From contig CAWAMI010000001.1 in assembly GCA_963783105.1 (NCBI GenBank), positions 62,001 to 126,000 of the forward strand: 64,000 bases of DNA, in the 5' to 3' direction. Below are positions 17,206-25,504 of the stretch, piece by piece. Position 1 is the stretch's first letter. The number at the start of each line of letters is the position of its first letter. This DNA is from JAVEDQ01 sp963783105. GTDB taxonomy: Bacteria; Actinomycetota; Actinomycetes; Frankiales; Frankiaceae. The notes below the pieces were generated by a model. It was not told where the DNA came from. It saw nothing but the letters and a program-made list of their open reading frames with translations, and searched no databases. Position numbers and translations under genes: made by a program.

Positions 17206-18633
17206 ATGACCGACCGCAACGTCCTGTACATCGATGGGGCCTGGGTCGCCTCCGGCGGCTCGGGGACGATTCCGGTCGTCGGCGCCGCCACGGAGCAGGT
17301 GCTGGCCACCGTGCCCGAGGGCGTCGCCGCCGACGTCGACGCGGCCGTCGCGGCCGCACGGCGCGCCGCCGACGACTGGGCCGGGACCGCCGTCGCCGAC
17401 CGGGCCAAGATCCTGAAGCGCGTGAGCGAGGGGCTGCTCGCCCGGCAGAACGAGATCGCCCTGACGATCAGCGCCGAGATGGGCATGCCGTACGCCCAGG
17501 CCAACGTCATCCAGGTCGGTCTGCCGGCGATGACGTGGGCGTCGATGGCGGACCTCGTCGGCTCCTACGCCTTCGAGGAGCGGGTGAACAACTCGCTGCT
17601 GGTGCGCGAGCCGGTCGGCGTCGTCGGCGCGATCACGCCGTGGAACTACCCGCTGCACCAGATCAGCGGCAAGCTCGCCCCCGCGCTCGGGGCCGGCTGC
17701 ACGATCGTGCTGAAGCCGAGCGAGGTGGCCCCGCTCTCGGCCTACCTGCTGTTCGAGATCCTGCACGACCTGGGCCTGCCGCCCGGCGTGGTCAACCTCG
17801 TCTCCGGCACCGGCCCGGTCGTCGGCGAGGCCCTCGCCGCCCACACGGACGTCGACATGATCACCTTCACCGGCTCCACGGCGGCCGGGAAGCGGGTCAG
17901 CGAGGCCGGCGCGTCCAACGTCAAGCGGGTGACCCTGGAACTCGGCGGCAAGTCGCCTTATCTCATCCTCGACGACGTCGAGGGCGAACACCTGCAGGAC
18001 GCCGTCGGCCGCGGCATCGCCGCCTGCCTGCTCAACTCGGGCCAGACCTGCTCCGCGCTGACGCGGATGCTCGTGCCCCGCTCGCGGCTGCCCGAGGTGG
18101 AGGCGATCGTGACCGCCGGCATCGGCACGACCGTGCTCGGCGACCCGCTGGACCCGGCGACCACGCTCGGTCCCCTGGTCTCCGATGTGCAGCGCGAGCG
18201 GGTCCGCGACTACATCCGCACCGGCATCGACGAGGGCGCGAAGCTCCTCGTCGGCGGCCCGGACGCACCGGAGGGCCGCGAGGTCGGCTACTACGTCTCC
18301 CCGACCGCCTTCTCGGAGGTGACGCCGGAGATGCGCATCGCTCAGGAGGAGATCTTCGGGCCGGTGCTCGTGATCCAGCCCTACGAGGACGAGGCGGACG
18401 CGATCCGTATCGCCAACGACACGATCTACGGGCTGGCCGGCGGCGTCTTCTCCGGCGACGAGGAGCGGGCGCTGCGCGTCGCGCGCCGCATCAAGGCGGG
18501 GCAGATCGAGGTCAACGGCGGCCCGTGGAACGCGTACGCGCCCTTCGGCGGCTACAAGCAGTCCGGCAACGGCCGCGAGTTCGGCATCACCGGGCTCGAG
18601 GAGTTCCTCGAGATGAAGGCGATCCAGCTCTGA
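17206..18633 (+). CDS. aldehyde dehydrogenase (NAD(P)+-dependent)
   Basis: A 475-residue member of the ALDH superfamily, of usual length. Catalytic Cys is in GQTCSA (~C282) and the general base Glu in LELGGKSP (~E245). The NAD-binding region has TPWNYPLHQ, KPSEVAPLSAYLL and FTGSTAAGKRV. The C-terminal NGGPWNAYAPFGGYKQSGNGRE is typical. ATG at 17206 is preferred to GTG at 17200 because ACGAGG ends 5 nt before it. It sits 31 nt upstream of a long-chain-alcohol-oxidase-like gene, suggesting a two-step alcohol to aldehyde to acid pathway in the cytoplasm. Exact aldehyde unknown. Confidence 0.93.
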   Translation: MTDRNVLYIDGAWVASGGSGTIPVVGAATEQVLATVPEGVAADVDAAVAAARRAADDWAGTAVADRAKILKRVSEGLLARQNEIALTISAEMGMPYAQANVIQVGLPAMTWASMADLVGSYAFEERVNNSLLVREPVGVVGAITPWNYPLHQISGKLAPALGAGCTIVLKPSEVAPLSAYLLFEILHDLGLPPGVVNLVSGTGPVVGEALAAHTDVDMITFTGSTAAGKRVSEAGASNVKRVTLELGGKSPYLILDDVEGEHLQDAVGRGIAACLLNSGQTCSALTRMLVPRSRLPEVEAIVTAGIGTTVLGDPLDPATTLGPLVSDVQRERVRDYIRTGIDEGAKLLVGGPDAPEGREVGYYVSPTAFSEVTPEMRIAQEEIFGPVLVIQPYEDEADAIRIANDTIYGLAGGVFSGDEERALRVARRIKAGQIEVNGGPWNAYAPFGGYKQSGNGREFGITGLEEFLEMKAIQL

Positions 18634-18664
18634 TGCGCACCACCCCCACCGAGACGAGGCTGCC

Positions 18665-20890
18665 ATGACCGTGCAGACCGACAAGCCCCCGACTGACACA
18701 CCCCAGTTCAGCGACCTGCAGCGGGCCACCCTCGCCGCGCTCGCCGACACCTTCTGCGCGGCCGTCCCCGCGCCGGACGGGCAGGACCCGGACGGCTTCT
18801 ACTCCCGCACGGCGAGCGACCTCGGCGTGCCCGCCGCGGCGGAGGAGTACCTGCTGGCGATGGTGCCCGCGGCGCAGCTGACCGGCCTGCTGCAGCTGCT
18901 GGACACGATGGCCTCGCTCGGGCTGAAGAACCAGCCGCTGGTGACGCGCGAGGTCATCGCGAAGACCGTGGCCGGCATCGCGCCCGAGGCCCGGGCGGGT
19001 GTCGACGCGATGCGTCAGCTGGTGCTCCTGCTCGCCTACGGCAACCCGGACGAGAGCGGGAAGAACCCGTTCTGGACGACCTGGGGCTACCCCGGCCCGG
19101 TCTCGGCGCCGCCGGACGTGCCGAAGACGCTGAGCACCGATCAGCCGGAGGGCGACTCCGAGACGGGTGACATCGAGGTCGACGCGGACGTCGTCGTCGT
19201 CGGGTCGGGCTCGGGCGGCGGTGTCGTGGCCGCCGAGCTGGCGAAGGCCGGCCACGACGTGCTGGTGCTCGAGATGGGCGGCTACTTCAATGAGGCCGAC
19301 TTCAACCAGTACGAGCTGTGGGCCTACGAGAACCTCTACCTGCGCGGTGGCTACTTCCCGACCGCCGACCTCAACGTCTCGATGGTGGCCGGGTCGAACG
19401 TCGGCGGTGGCAGCACCGTCAACTGGTCGAACAGCGTCCGCCCGCGGCCGGACATCCGTTCCCGGTGGGCGAACGAGTTCGGGATGGAGGGGCTCGACGG
19501 CCCGGAGTTCGACGCCCACATCGAGGCGGTGCTCGAGCGCATCTCGGCGAACACCGACTGCAGCGACCGCAACGGGCCCCACCAGCGGATGGAGGAGGGC
19601 GCCGCGCGCTTCGGGTGGCACGTCCGGACCTCCTCCCTGAACACGCGCAAGGACCGCTACGACCCGACGCTCGCCGGCTACACCGGCTTCGGCGACCAGT
19701 CCGGCGCCAAGCAGGGGACGATGAAGACCTGGCTGCAGGACGCCTGCGACGCAGGGGCCCGGATCCTGCCGCGCACGACGGCGCGGCGGATCCTCGTCGA
19801 GGACGGGCGGGCCGCGGGCGTCGAGGCCGCCTTCGCCGACCCGGCAACCGGTGCGAGCGCCCGGGTCACGGTGCGGACGAAGGCCGTCGTCGCCGCCTGC
19901 GGGTCGCTGGAGACGCCGGCGCTGCTGCTGCGCTCCGGCATCGGCGGGCCCGCCGCCGGCAGCGGGCTGAAGCTGCACCCGTCGACGGTGGTGGGCGGCA
20001 TCTACCCCGAACAGCAGGACATGTGGTGGGGGCCGCCGCAGGCGTCGATCCTGGACGAGTTCGCCGACAAGGACCCCGGCGATTCGGGCACGGGGTACGG
20101 CCACATCATCGAGGGCATCCAGCACGGCCTCGCCCTGCTGTCCGCCTCGATGCGGTGGCAGAGCGCCGCCCAGCACAAGGAGCTGCTGGCCAAGATCGGC
20201 CGGGCCTCGTTCTTCGTCGGCATCACGCAGGACCAGGGCAGCGGCTCGGTCGTCATCGACGAGGCCGGCGAGGCGGTGCACTTCTATCCGCTCTCCGACG
20301 AGCTGGACCGGCGGCACATCTACGAGACGCTCGAGGCGATGATCCGGCTGCACGAGGCGGCCGGCGCCGAGGAGATCCACGTGCCGTCGCCGGACCTCGA
20401 GCCGTGGCACCGCGGGGAGGACCTCGACGCCTTCGTCGCGACCGTCCGGGCGGCCCCGCTCGGCTTCGGCGGCATCGCCGTGTTCAGCGCCCACCAGATG
20501 GGCTCGGCGCACATCGGCCTCGACCCGGCGACCAGCGTCACCCGGCCGACCGGCGAACTGCACGACACCCCGGGGGTGTGGATCGGCGACACCAGCGCGT
20601 TCCCGACCTGCTCGGGAGTGAACCCGATGGTGTCGTGCATGTCGCTGGCCCGGCGCACCGCGGGGCACCTCGACGCGGTGCTGCGCGGCGAGGTGCCGGC
20701 CTCCGAGCCCTCGGTGGCGGGCGCGACGCCTACGCCGGTCTCGCCGGAGACGCCCGAGCAGGTCGGCGGGGTGGACCTCGGCGGCACGGCCGGTGGCACG
20801 CTCGCCGCCGTCGGCGCCGGGGCCGTGCACGCGGACGCCGAGGGTGAGCCGGCGACCGGCACGGGTCTGCCGACGGAGGTCCGCCAGTAG
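18665..20890 (+). CDS. GMC oxidoreductase, long-chain fatty alcohol oxidase-like
   Basis: A 741-residue FAD enzyme. Residues ~1-165 form the helical N-terminal region characteristic of FAO-type GMC proteins. The Rossmann motif VVVGSGSGGGVVAAELAKAG begins near residue 178. The substrate and flavin segments NVGGGSTVNWSNSVRP and HQMGSAHIG are conserved, and the C-terminal block GVWIGDTSAFPT...GVNPMVSCMSLA is the GMC signature. Length and N-terminal domain favour fatty-alcohol oxidase over choline- or glucose-type GMC enzymes. A Gly/Ala/Thr-rich tail of ~50 residues is extra. ACGAGG lies 6 nt before the ATG. Paired with the upstream aldehyde dehydrogenase (31-nt gap). The product aldehyde would feed that enzyme. 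Confidence 0.88.
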   Translation: MTVQTDKPPTDTPQFSDLQRATLAALADTFCAAVPAPDGQDPDGFYSRTASDLGVPAAAEEYLLAMVPAAQLTGLLQLLDTMASLGLKNQPLVTREVIAKTVAGIAPEARAGVDAMRQLVLLLAYGNPDESGKNPFWTTWGYPGPVSAPPDVPKTLSTDQPEGDSETGDIEVDADVVVVGSGSGGGVVAAELAKAGHDVLVLEMGGYFNEADFNQYELWAYENLYLRGGYFPTADLNVSMVAGSNVGGGSTVNWSNSVRPRPDIRSRWANEFGMEGLDGPEFDAHIEAVLERISANTDCSDRNGPHQRMEEGAARFGWHVRTSSLNTRKDRYDPTLAGYTGFGDQSGAKQGTMKTWLQDACDAGARILPRTTARRILVEDGRAAGVEAAFADPATGASARVTVRTKAVVAACGSLETPALLLRSGIGGPAAGSGLKLHPSTVVGGIYPEQQDMWWGPPQASILDEFADKDPGDSGTGYGHIIEGIQHGLALLSASMRWQSAAQHKELLAKIGRASFFVGITQDQGSGSVVIDEAGEAVHFYPLSDELDRRHIYETLEAMIRLHEAAGAEEIHVPSPDLEPWHRGEDLDAFVATVRAAPLGFGGIAVFSAHQMGSAHIGLDPATSVTRPTGELHDTPGVWIGDTSAFPTCSGVNPMVSCMSLARRTAGHLDAVLRGEVPASEPSVAGATPTPVSPETPEQVGGVDLGGTAGGTLAAVGAGAVHADAEGEPATGTGLPTEVRQ

Positions 20891-20904
20891 GCGAAGCGGA
20901 CCGC

Positions 20905-20927
20905 CGGGGGAACGCGTCCCACCCCCG
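20905..20927. terminator. possible bidirectional hairpin between convergent genes
   Basis: CGGGGG (20905-20910) can pair with CCCCCG (20922-20927) around an 11-nt loop, in the 39-nt gap between the convergent oxidase and PH-domain genes. The stem is short and there is no T-run. Confidence 0.3.
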
Positions 20928-20929
20928 CG

Positions 20930-21721
20930 CTACTCCTCCTCGGGCTCGTCGCTCGGGTCGGGCTCGTGGATCCCGCCGTTGGTGCGGCGTTCCTGCTCCG
21001 GCGAGTGGTCGCCGAGCTCGCTGAAGTGCTCGGAGTGCAACTGCAGGATCAGCCGCCAGACCTGGTACGCGTGCGGCACGTACTCGAGGTTGGACAGCGC
21101 CTTGTCGCGCTGGCTCGGGGTGTCGAGGTCGATCGTGCCGTACTGGAAGAAGTCGCTGATCGGGCCGGAGATGCAGTTCGAGAAGCCGATGGAGCGGATC
21201 TTCACCGACGGCCGATGCACCGTGAGGATGCCGTGCAGCAGCAGGACACGCTTGTTCGTGACGACGAGAACCTCGTGGTACCAGTACAGGTAGTCGTGCA
21301 GGAACCAGCCGAGGATGAGCAGCACGTACAGCGCGCCGACGATGCCGAGCGCGGGTGCGACCAGGACCAGAACCGTGGCGGTGACCGCCACGAGAAGCCG
21401 CTCCACCCGCCCGCGGCCGGGTCGGTAGTCCTTGTAGACGGTGTAGACGAGAATCCCCGCCAGCGCCAGGCCGAACGGGAAGGGCGGCCGGAACAGGAGG
21501 AAGACGGCGCTCAGGGTCCGTAGCGCCGGTGCCACCAACGCCACCCAGTGCGGCCGGCTCGCGTGGAAGACCTCTTCGTAGCGGGTCAGGTGGTGCTCGT
21601 CGAGTTCCCGCTTCTCGTTGACGTCCGGAACGATCACCATCTCCGGAGGCAGCCGATCGCAGAGGAGGTGGGTCATGGTGCGGTCGTAGTAGTCGCGCAC
21701 GCCGTCCAGCGGGTTTCCCAC
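20930..21721 (-). CDS. PH-domain membrane protein
   Basis: A 263-residue protein. An N-terminal soluble part (~1-65) is followed by two hydrophobic segments (LRTLSAVFLLFRPPFPFGLA, then a long LVAVTATVLVLVAPALGIVG plus LYVLLILGWFLHDYLYWY). A bacterial PH-like domain comes next (EVLVVTNKRVLLLHGILTVHRPSVKI), matching the YdbT/bPH_2 pattern, and the tail is acidic (ending DPSDEPEEE). Such proteins are of unknown function in the membrane. GTG at 21721 is assumed; a GAGG lies only 2 nt before it, so GTG at codon 8 is an alternative. It converges with the alcohol oxidase gene. Confidence 0.78.
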   Translation of the reverse strand: MGNPLDGVRDYYDRTMTHLLCDRLPPEMVIVPDVNEKRELDEHHLTRYEEVFHASRPHWVALVAPALRTLSAVFLLFRPPFPFGLALAGILVYTVYKDYRPGRGRVERLLVAVTATVLVLVAPALGIVGALYVLLILGWFLHDYLYWYHEVLVVTNKRVLLLHGILTVHRPSVKIRSIGFSNCISGPISDFFQYGTIDLDTPSQRDKALSNLEYVPHAYQVWRLILQLHSEHFSELGDHSPEQERRTNGGIHEPDPSDEPEEE

Positions 21722-21926
21722 GACGACCTCGTTCCTGCCTTCGGGGGCGGGCCGACCCGAGCAGGGACGGCCGATTCTCCAGGGCTACTGCAAACATCCG
21801 GGGAACGCGAGCGCGACACGCGGCCCGGGGCGTCCGCCTGTCGGGATTCCTGGGTTAGCGTGCCCGTCCGAGGCCTGATCTCCGGGCTCGCACGACAACA
21901 GACCCTCGAGGTCGGAAAGGAGCGCG

Positions 21927-22082
21927 ATGAGTTTCAAGACCTTCCTGGTCGTGCTCCTGTTCGTGGTGCTGCTGGCGGGCGCCACCGGCGGCAGCGACTC
22001 GGCCCGCAACGTGGGTGAGGCCCTCAACCAGGCGGTGCACTGGATCGCGGACGCCTGGGACGCGCTCGTCGGCTCCGGCTGA
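21927..22082 (+). CDS. 51-residue single-pass membrane peptide
   Basis: A small gene. AAGGAG lies 4 nt upstream of the ATG. The peptide begins MSFKTFLVVLLFVVLLAGAT, a Lys followed by a ~14-residue hydrophobic helix with a possible signal cleavage at AGA/T. An amphipathic stretch with three Trp/His residues follows (VGEALNQAVHWIADAWDALV). The strong ribosome binding site and reading frame support translation. No family is recognised. It precedes the heme oxygenase/phytochrome operon by ~70 nt on the same strand. Confidence 0.65.
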   Translation: MSFKTFLVVLLFVVLLAGATGGSDSARNVGEALNQAVHWIADAWDALVGSG

Positions 22083-22142
22083 CGCACGACGCGTCGCCTG
22101 TCGCGTCCGCGCACTCGGTGCGCGATCAGCGGAATGACCGAT

Positions 22143-22148
22143 TAGCCT
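22143..22148 (+). promoter_or_regulatory. -10 element TAGCCT of the heme oxygenase operon (probably leaderless)
   Basis: TAGCCT fits the actinobacterial TANNNT -10 and ends 6 nt before the ATG at 22155. Transcription would therefore start at or next to the start codon. No -35 is evident. Confidence 0.45.
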
Positions 22149-22154
22149 GAGGTG

Positions 22155-22862
22155 ATGCGGTCTGTAGCGGTCTCGTCCTCGAGCGCCGTGCTGACCCGCC
22201 TGCGCCGCGAGACCAAGAACGCGCACACCCGCGTCGAGGACCGGCTGTTCCCGGCCGCGCTCGCCTCCCCAGCCGCCTACACCGGGATGCTGCGGGCGAT
22301 GTTCGGGCTGCACGCCCCGCTGGAGCGGCAGTTCCGGTCGGTCGAGGGATTCGACGCCCTCCGCGTCGACCTGGACCGGCGGCGCAAGGCGGACCGCATC
22401 CGCGCCGACCTCGCAGCCCTCGGCGGCCTCGGCGCCTCGTCACCGTCCGTCGTGCGTGCCGGCTTCCTCGACGGACCGGTCGTCGACCTGCGGCTCGACT
22501 CCTTGCCGGCCGCGTTGGGCGCCTTCTACGTCCTCGAGGGCTCGACGCTCGGCGGGCGCGTCCTGCGCAGCGAGGTCACCGCCCGACTCGGCGACATGCC
22601 GACCAGCTTCCTCGCGGGCTACGGCGCCGACACCGGACGCCGGTGGCAGCAGACCCGAGGCGTTCTCGTCGCCGCCGTCCGGGCAGCGGACGATCCGGAC
22701 TCGGCCGAGTCCGCGATCGTCGACGGAGCGGCGGCCACCTTCGCCGCCTTCGACCGCCTGCTCGAGGCCGAGGGCTGGCCCGTACCCGACGGTTCCCGGG
22801 CCGGTTCCCCGACCGGCGCCTCGCATCGTTCCCCCGCCGGGCCCCGCGGGGTCCTGGCGTGA
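22155..22862 (+). CDS. bphO: biliverdin-forming heme oxygenase (BphO-type)
   Basis: A 235-residue member of the bacterial heme oxygenase family linked to phytochromes. It cleaves heme to biliverdin, CO and iron. The proximal His lies in RRETKNAHTRVEDRLF, and the distal helix glycine motif in GAFYVLEGSTLGGRVLR. The C-terminal ~35 residues are Pro/Ser/Gly-rich. ATG at 22155 follows a likely -10 by 6 nt. The stop codon overlaps the next start as GTGA (22859-22862), so the chromophore enzyme and the photoreceptor are translationally coupled, as expected for a bph operon. Confidence 0.9.
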   Translation: MRSVAVSSSSAVLTRLRRETKNAHTRVEDRLFPAALASPAAYTGMLRAMFGLHAPLERQFRSVEGFDALRVDLDRRRKADRIRADLAALGGLGASSPSVVRAGFLDGPVVDLRLDSLPAALGAFYVLEGSTLGGRVLRSEVTARLGDMPTSFLAGYGADTGRRWQQTRGVLVAAVRAADDPDSAESAIVDGAAATFAAFDRLLEAEGWPVPDGSRAGSPTGASHRSPAGPRGVLA

Positions 22863-25288
22863 CGGCCCGGCTCTCCCGCTTCGACGTCCCGGAACGGACC
22901 GCCGAGCGTTTCGCCACCCCGGCCTCCGTCCCCAGCGGGTCGGTCGGCGCCAGCACCGACGTCACCGCCTGCGACACCGAGCCGATCCACATCCCGGGCA
23001 GCATCCAGCCCCACGGCGTGCTGCTGGCCCTCGACGAACCGAGCCTGACGGTCCTCCGGGTCAGCACCAACGCCGCCCGCTTCCTCGGCAGCGCCCCGGA
23101 GCACCTCCTGGACGCCCCGCTGACCCGCGCGCTCGGCCCCGACATCGCGGGCCGCGTCGGGGAGGCGGTGCAGGCCAGGCATTCGGGGCGCATCGGCCCG
23201 CTGGTGTGCGACCTGACGGGGCTCGACGGCGACACGGTGGTCGTCCGCAGCTGCGACCTCACCCTGCACCGCAATGCTGTGGGCGTCCTGATCCTCGAGA
23301 TCGAGGACCACCTGCCGGCCCGCGACCTGGGGGCCGAGGTCCTGCCCGACACCCTGCTCCGGCTGCAGGGCGCGCCCGACCTGCCGGACCTGCTGACGCG
23401 CACGGTCGACGAGGTCGCCGAGCTGACCGGGTTCGACCGGGTGATGTTCTACCGCTTCAACGCCGAGGGCGACGGCGAGGTCGTCGCCGAACGGGTCCGC
23501 AGCGGCGAGGAGTCCTACCACGGCCTGCACTACCCGGGCTCCGACATCCCCCGGCAGGCGCGCGAGCTGTACCGGCGGCAGTGGCTACGGTTGATCACGG
23601 ACTCCGCCTACGAGCCCGCGCCGCTGCTCCCCCTCGGCGGCCCGGACGGTCCTCCCCCGCTGGACCTGAGCCACGCCGCGCTGCGCAGCGTCTCGCCCGT
23701 GCACGTGCAGTATCTGCGCAACATGGGCGTCGGGTCGTCGATGTCGATGTCCGTGGTGGTCGAGGACGAGCTGTGGGGCCTGATCCTCTGCCACGGCACC
23801 CAGGCGCTTGCGGTGCCCAGCCAGCTGCGCACGGCCTGCGAGCAGATCGCGCAGTTCGTCTCGATGCAGGTGGCCGCCCGGTGGAACACGGCGCGCCTCG
23901 CCGCCGACCTGCGCTCCCAACACCTGCGCACGCTTCTCACGGACCAGATCGACCACCCGAACCCCGCCGGCGGGCTGTTCCGGGACCCCGACACGAACAC
24001 CGACGCGACCGCCTCCGAGCGGGTCGACCTCCGCGACCTCATCCCCGCCGACGGGGCGGCGGGTCGCCTCGCCGGGCAGACCGTCGTCGGCGGGGACCTG
24101 CTCGATCCGGGCACCGCCGACGCGTTGGTCGACCTGATCCGCGACCGCGAGGGGACCGACGGCTACTACAGCGGCTGCCTCCGCCGGGACCGCCCGGACG
24201 CGGCCGAGCTGCTCGCCGCCGCCGGTTACCCGTCGATCGCCGGTGTCCTGCTCGCGCCGGCCCTCGGCACCGCCTCGGACGACTACCTGCTCTGGGTGCG
24301 GCGCGAGGTCGAGCAGACCGTGAACTGGGCCGGCCAGCCGTCGGTGAAACACCAGTCGGGCACGCTGTCCCCCCGCGCGTCGTTCGAACTCTGGCGGGAG
24401 AAGGTGCGCGACCAGTCGGAGCCGTGGCAGTACGCCGACGTCGACGGCGCCGGCACGCTGGCCGACGCGGTGGCCGCCCGGCTCACCCGGCTGGACGAGA
24501 TGTCGCTGGCCTCCGCCGCCACCCGCTCCGAGCAGCTGTTCCAGCGCGAGCACGAGATCGCCGACGCCCTGCAGCGCGGGATGCTGCCGACGCTGCCCGT
24601 GCTGGACGGCGTGACGCTGTCGGCCTCCTACGTGAGCGCCGGCGAGTCGGCCGAGGTCGGTGGCGACTGGTACGACGTGTTCGCGCTGCCGGACGGCTCC
24701 ATCGGGCTGGCGATGGGCGACGTCACCGGGCACGACCTGTCGGCGGCCGCGGTCATGGGGCAGCTCCGCAGCGTGCTGCGCAGCTACGCCTGGGAGGAAC
24801 CCGCGCCCGAGCAGGTCCTGGACAAGGTCGACGCGCTGGTCGCCGGCTTCGCGATGCGCCACCTCGCCACCGTGTTCTTCGGGCGCATCGAGCCCGGCTC
24901 CGGCGGCGGCTCCGGCGACCCTGACGACGTGTCCGGCTCGGTGCTGCGCTACGCCAACGCCGGGCACCTGCCGCCGATGCTGCGGCTGCCGGACGGGGCG
25001 GTCGAGGTGATCGACGACGGCGTCTCCGTCCTGATCGGCGTGGACGCCGGGATCCCGCACGAGTCGTCCACACGTCGGCTGCCGCCCGGTTCGACGCTGC
25101 TGCTCTACACCGACGGGCTCGTGGAGCGACGGGACCGCGGCATCGAGGAGGGTGTGGAGGAACTCCGCGTCGTGGTCGCGTCCGGGCCGGCGAATCCCGA
25201 CGACCTGCGCGAGCACGTGCTGGCTCACCTGGCGGCCGGGCGGCGCGAGGACGACATCGCGGTCCTCGCCGTCCACCTGAACGCGTGA
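22859..25288 (+). CDS. bacteriophytochrome with C-terminal PP2C (SpoIIE/RsbU) phosphatase
   Basis: An 809-residue red/far-red photoreceptor. Domains in order: PAS with the biliverdin-binding Cys (~C38, ACDTEPIHIPGSIQPHG); GAF with PGSDIPRQARELY (Asp ~229) and SVSPVHVQYLRNMGVGSSMS; PHY with the tongue motif SPRASFE (~504-510); and, in place of a histidine kinase, a PPM/SpoIIE serine/threonine phosphatase domain (~566-809). The phosphatase has ADALQRGMLP, EVGGDWYDVF, MGDVTGHD and a final DDIAVLAVHL, so its metal-binding Asp residues are present. Expected output is light-controlled dephosphorylation of an anti-sigma-factor antagonist or similar protein. No such partner is in this window. GTG overlaps the heme oxygenase stop. 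Confidence 0.93.
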   Translation: MTARLSRFDVPERTAERFATPASVPSGSVGASTDVTACDTEPIHIPGSIQPHGVLLALDEPSLTVLRVSTNAARFLGSAPEHLLDAPLTRALGPDIAGRVGEAVQARHSGRIGPLVCDLTGLDGDTVVVRSCDLTLHRNAVGVLILEIEDHLPARDLGAEVLPDTLLRLQGAPDLPDLLTRTVDEVAELTGFDRVMFYRFNAEGDGEVVAERVRSGEESYHGLHYPGSDIPRQARELYRRQWLRLITDSAYEPAPLLPLGGPDGPPPLDLSHAALRSVSPVHVQYLRNMGVGSSMSMSVVVEDELWGLILCHGTQALAVPSQLRTACEQIAQFVSMQVAARWNTARLAADLRSQHLRTLLTDQIDHPNPAGGLFRDPDTNTDATASERVDLRDLIPADGAAGRLAGQTVVGGDLLDPGTADALVDLIRDREGTDGYYSGCLRRDRPDAAELLAAAGYPSIAGVLLAPALGTASDDYLLWVRREVEQTVNWAGQPSVKHQSGTLSPRASFELWREKVRDQSEPWQYADVDGAGTLADAVAARLTRLDEMSLASAATRSEQLFQREHEIADALQRGMLPTLPVLDGVTLSASYVSAGESAEVGGDWYDVFALPDGSIGLAMGDVTGHDLSAAAVMGQLRSVLRSYAWEEPAPEQVLDKVDALVAGFAMRHLATVFFGRIEPGSGGGSGDPDDVSGSVLRYANAGHLPPMLRLPDGAVEVIDDGVSVLIGVDAGIPHESSTRRLPPGSTLLLYTDGLVERRDRGIEEGVEELRVVVASGPANPDDLREHVLAHLAAGRREDDIAVLAVHLNA

Positions 25289-25313
25289 GAACCTGAGAGT
25301 CGACGTCCACTCG

Positions 25314-25366
25314 CCCGACAGTGACGCTCCCGACATCGGGCTTCCCGACAGCGACCTTTCCCGACA
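25314..25366. repeat. intergenic CCCGACA repeats at ~15-bp period
   Basis: CCCGACA occurs at 25314, 25329, 25344 and 25360, in imperfect 15-16 bp units between the phytochrome stop and the first CNNM gene. No hairpin or promoter is obvious in the rest of the 216-nt gap. Confidence 0.75.
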
Positions 25367-25504
25367 GCGACCTCCGATCCCGCCTTCCGCCCTCACTCCG
25401 ACAGGTGATCCCGTCGACAGCCTCCAGCCGGCCGACGTCCCCAGCGTTGTCCGCCGGGCTGCCCGCCGAGCGCCTCCGCGCCGGCGCCGTCCCGCTCTGA
25501 GCCC

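Noticed and set aside
25290..25300. CTGAGAG resembling a TPP riboswitch core
   Set aside because: No partner motif or stem follows, and the downstream gene is a CNNM protein rather than a thiamine gene.
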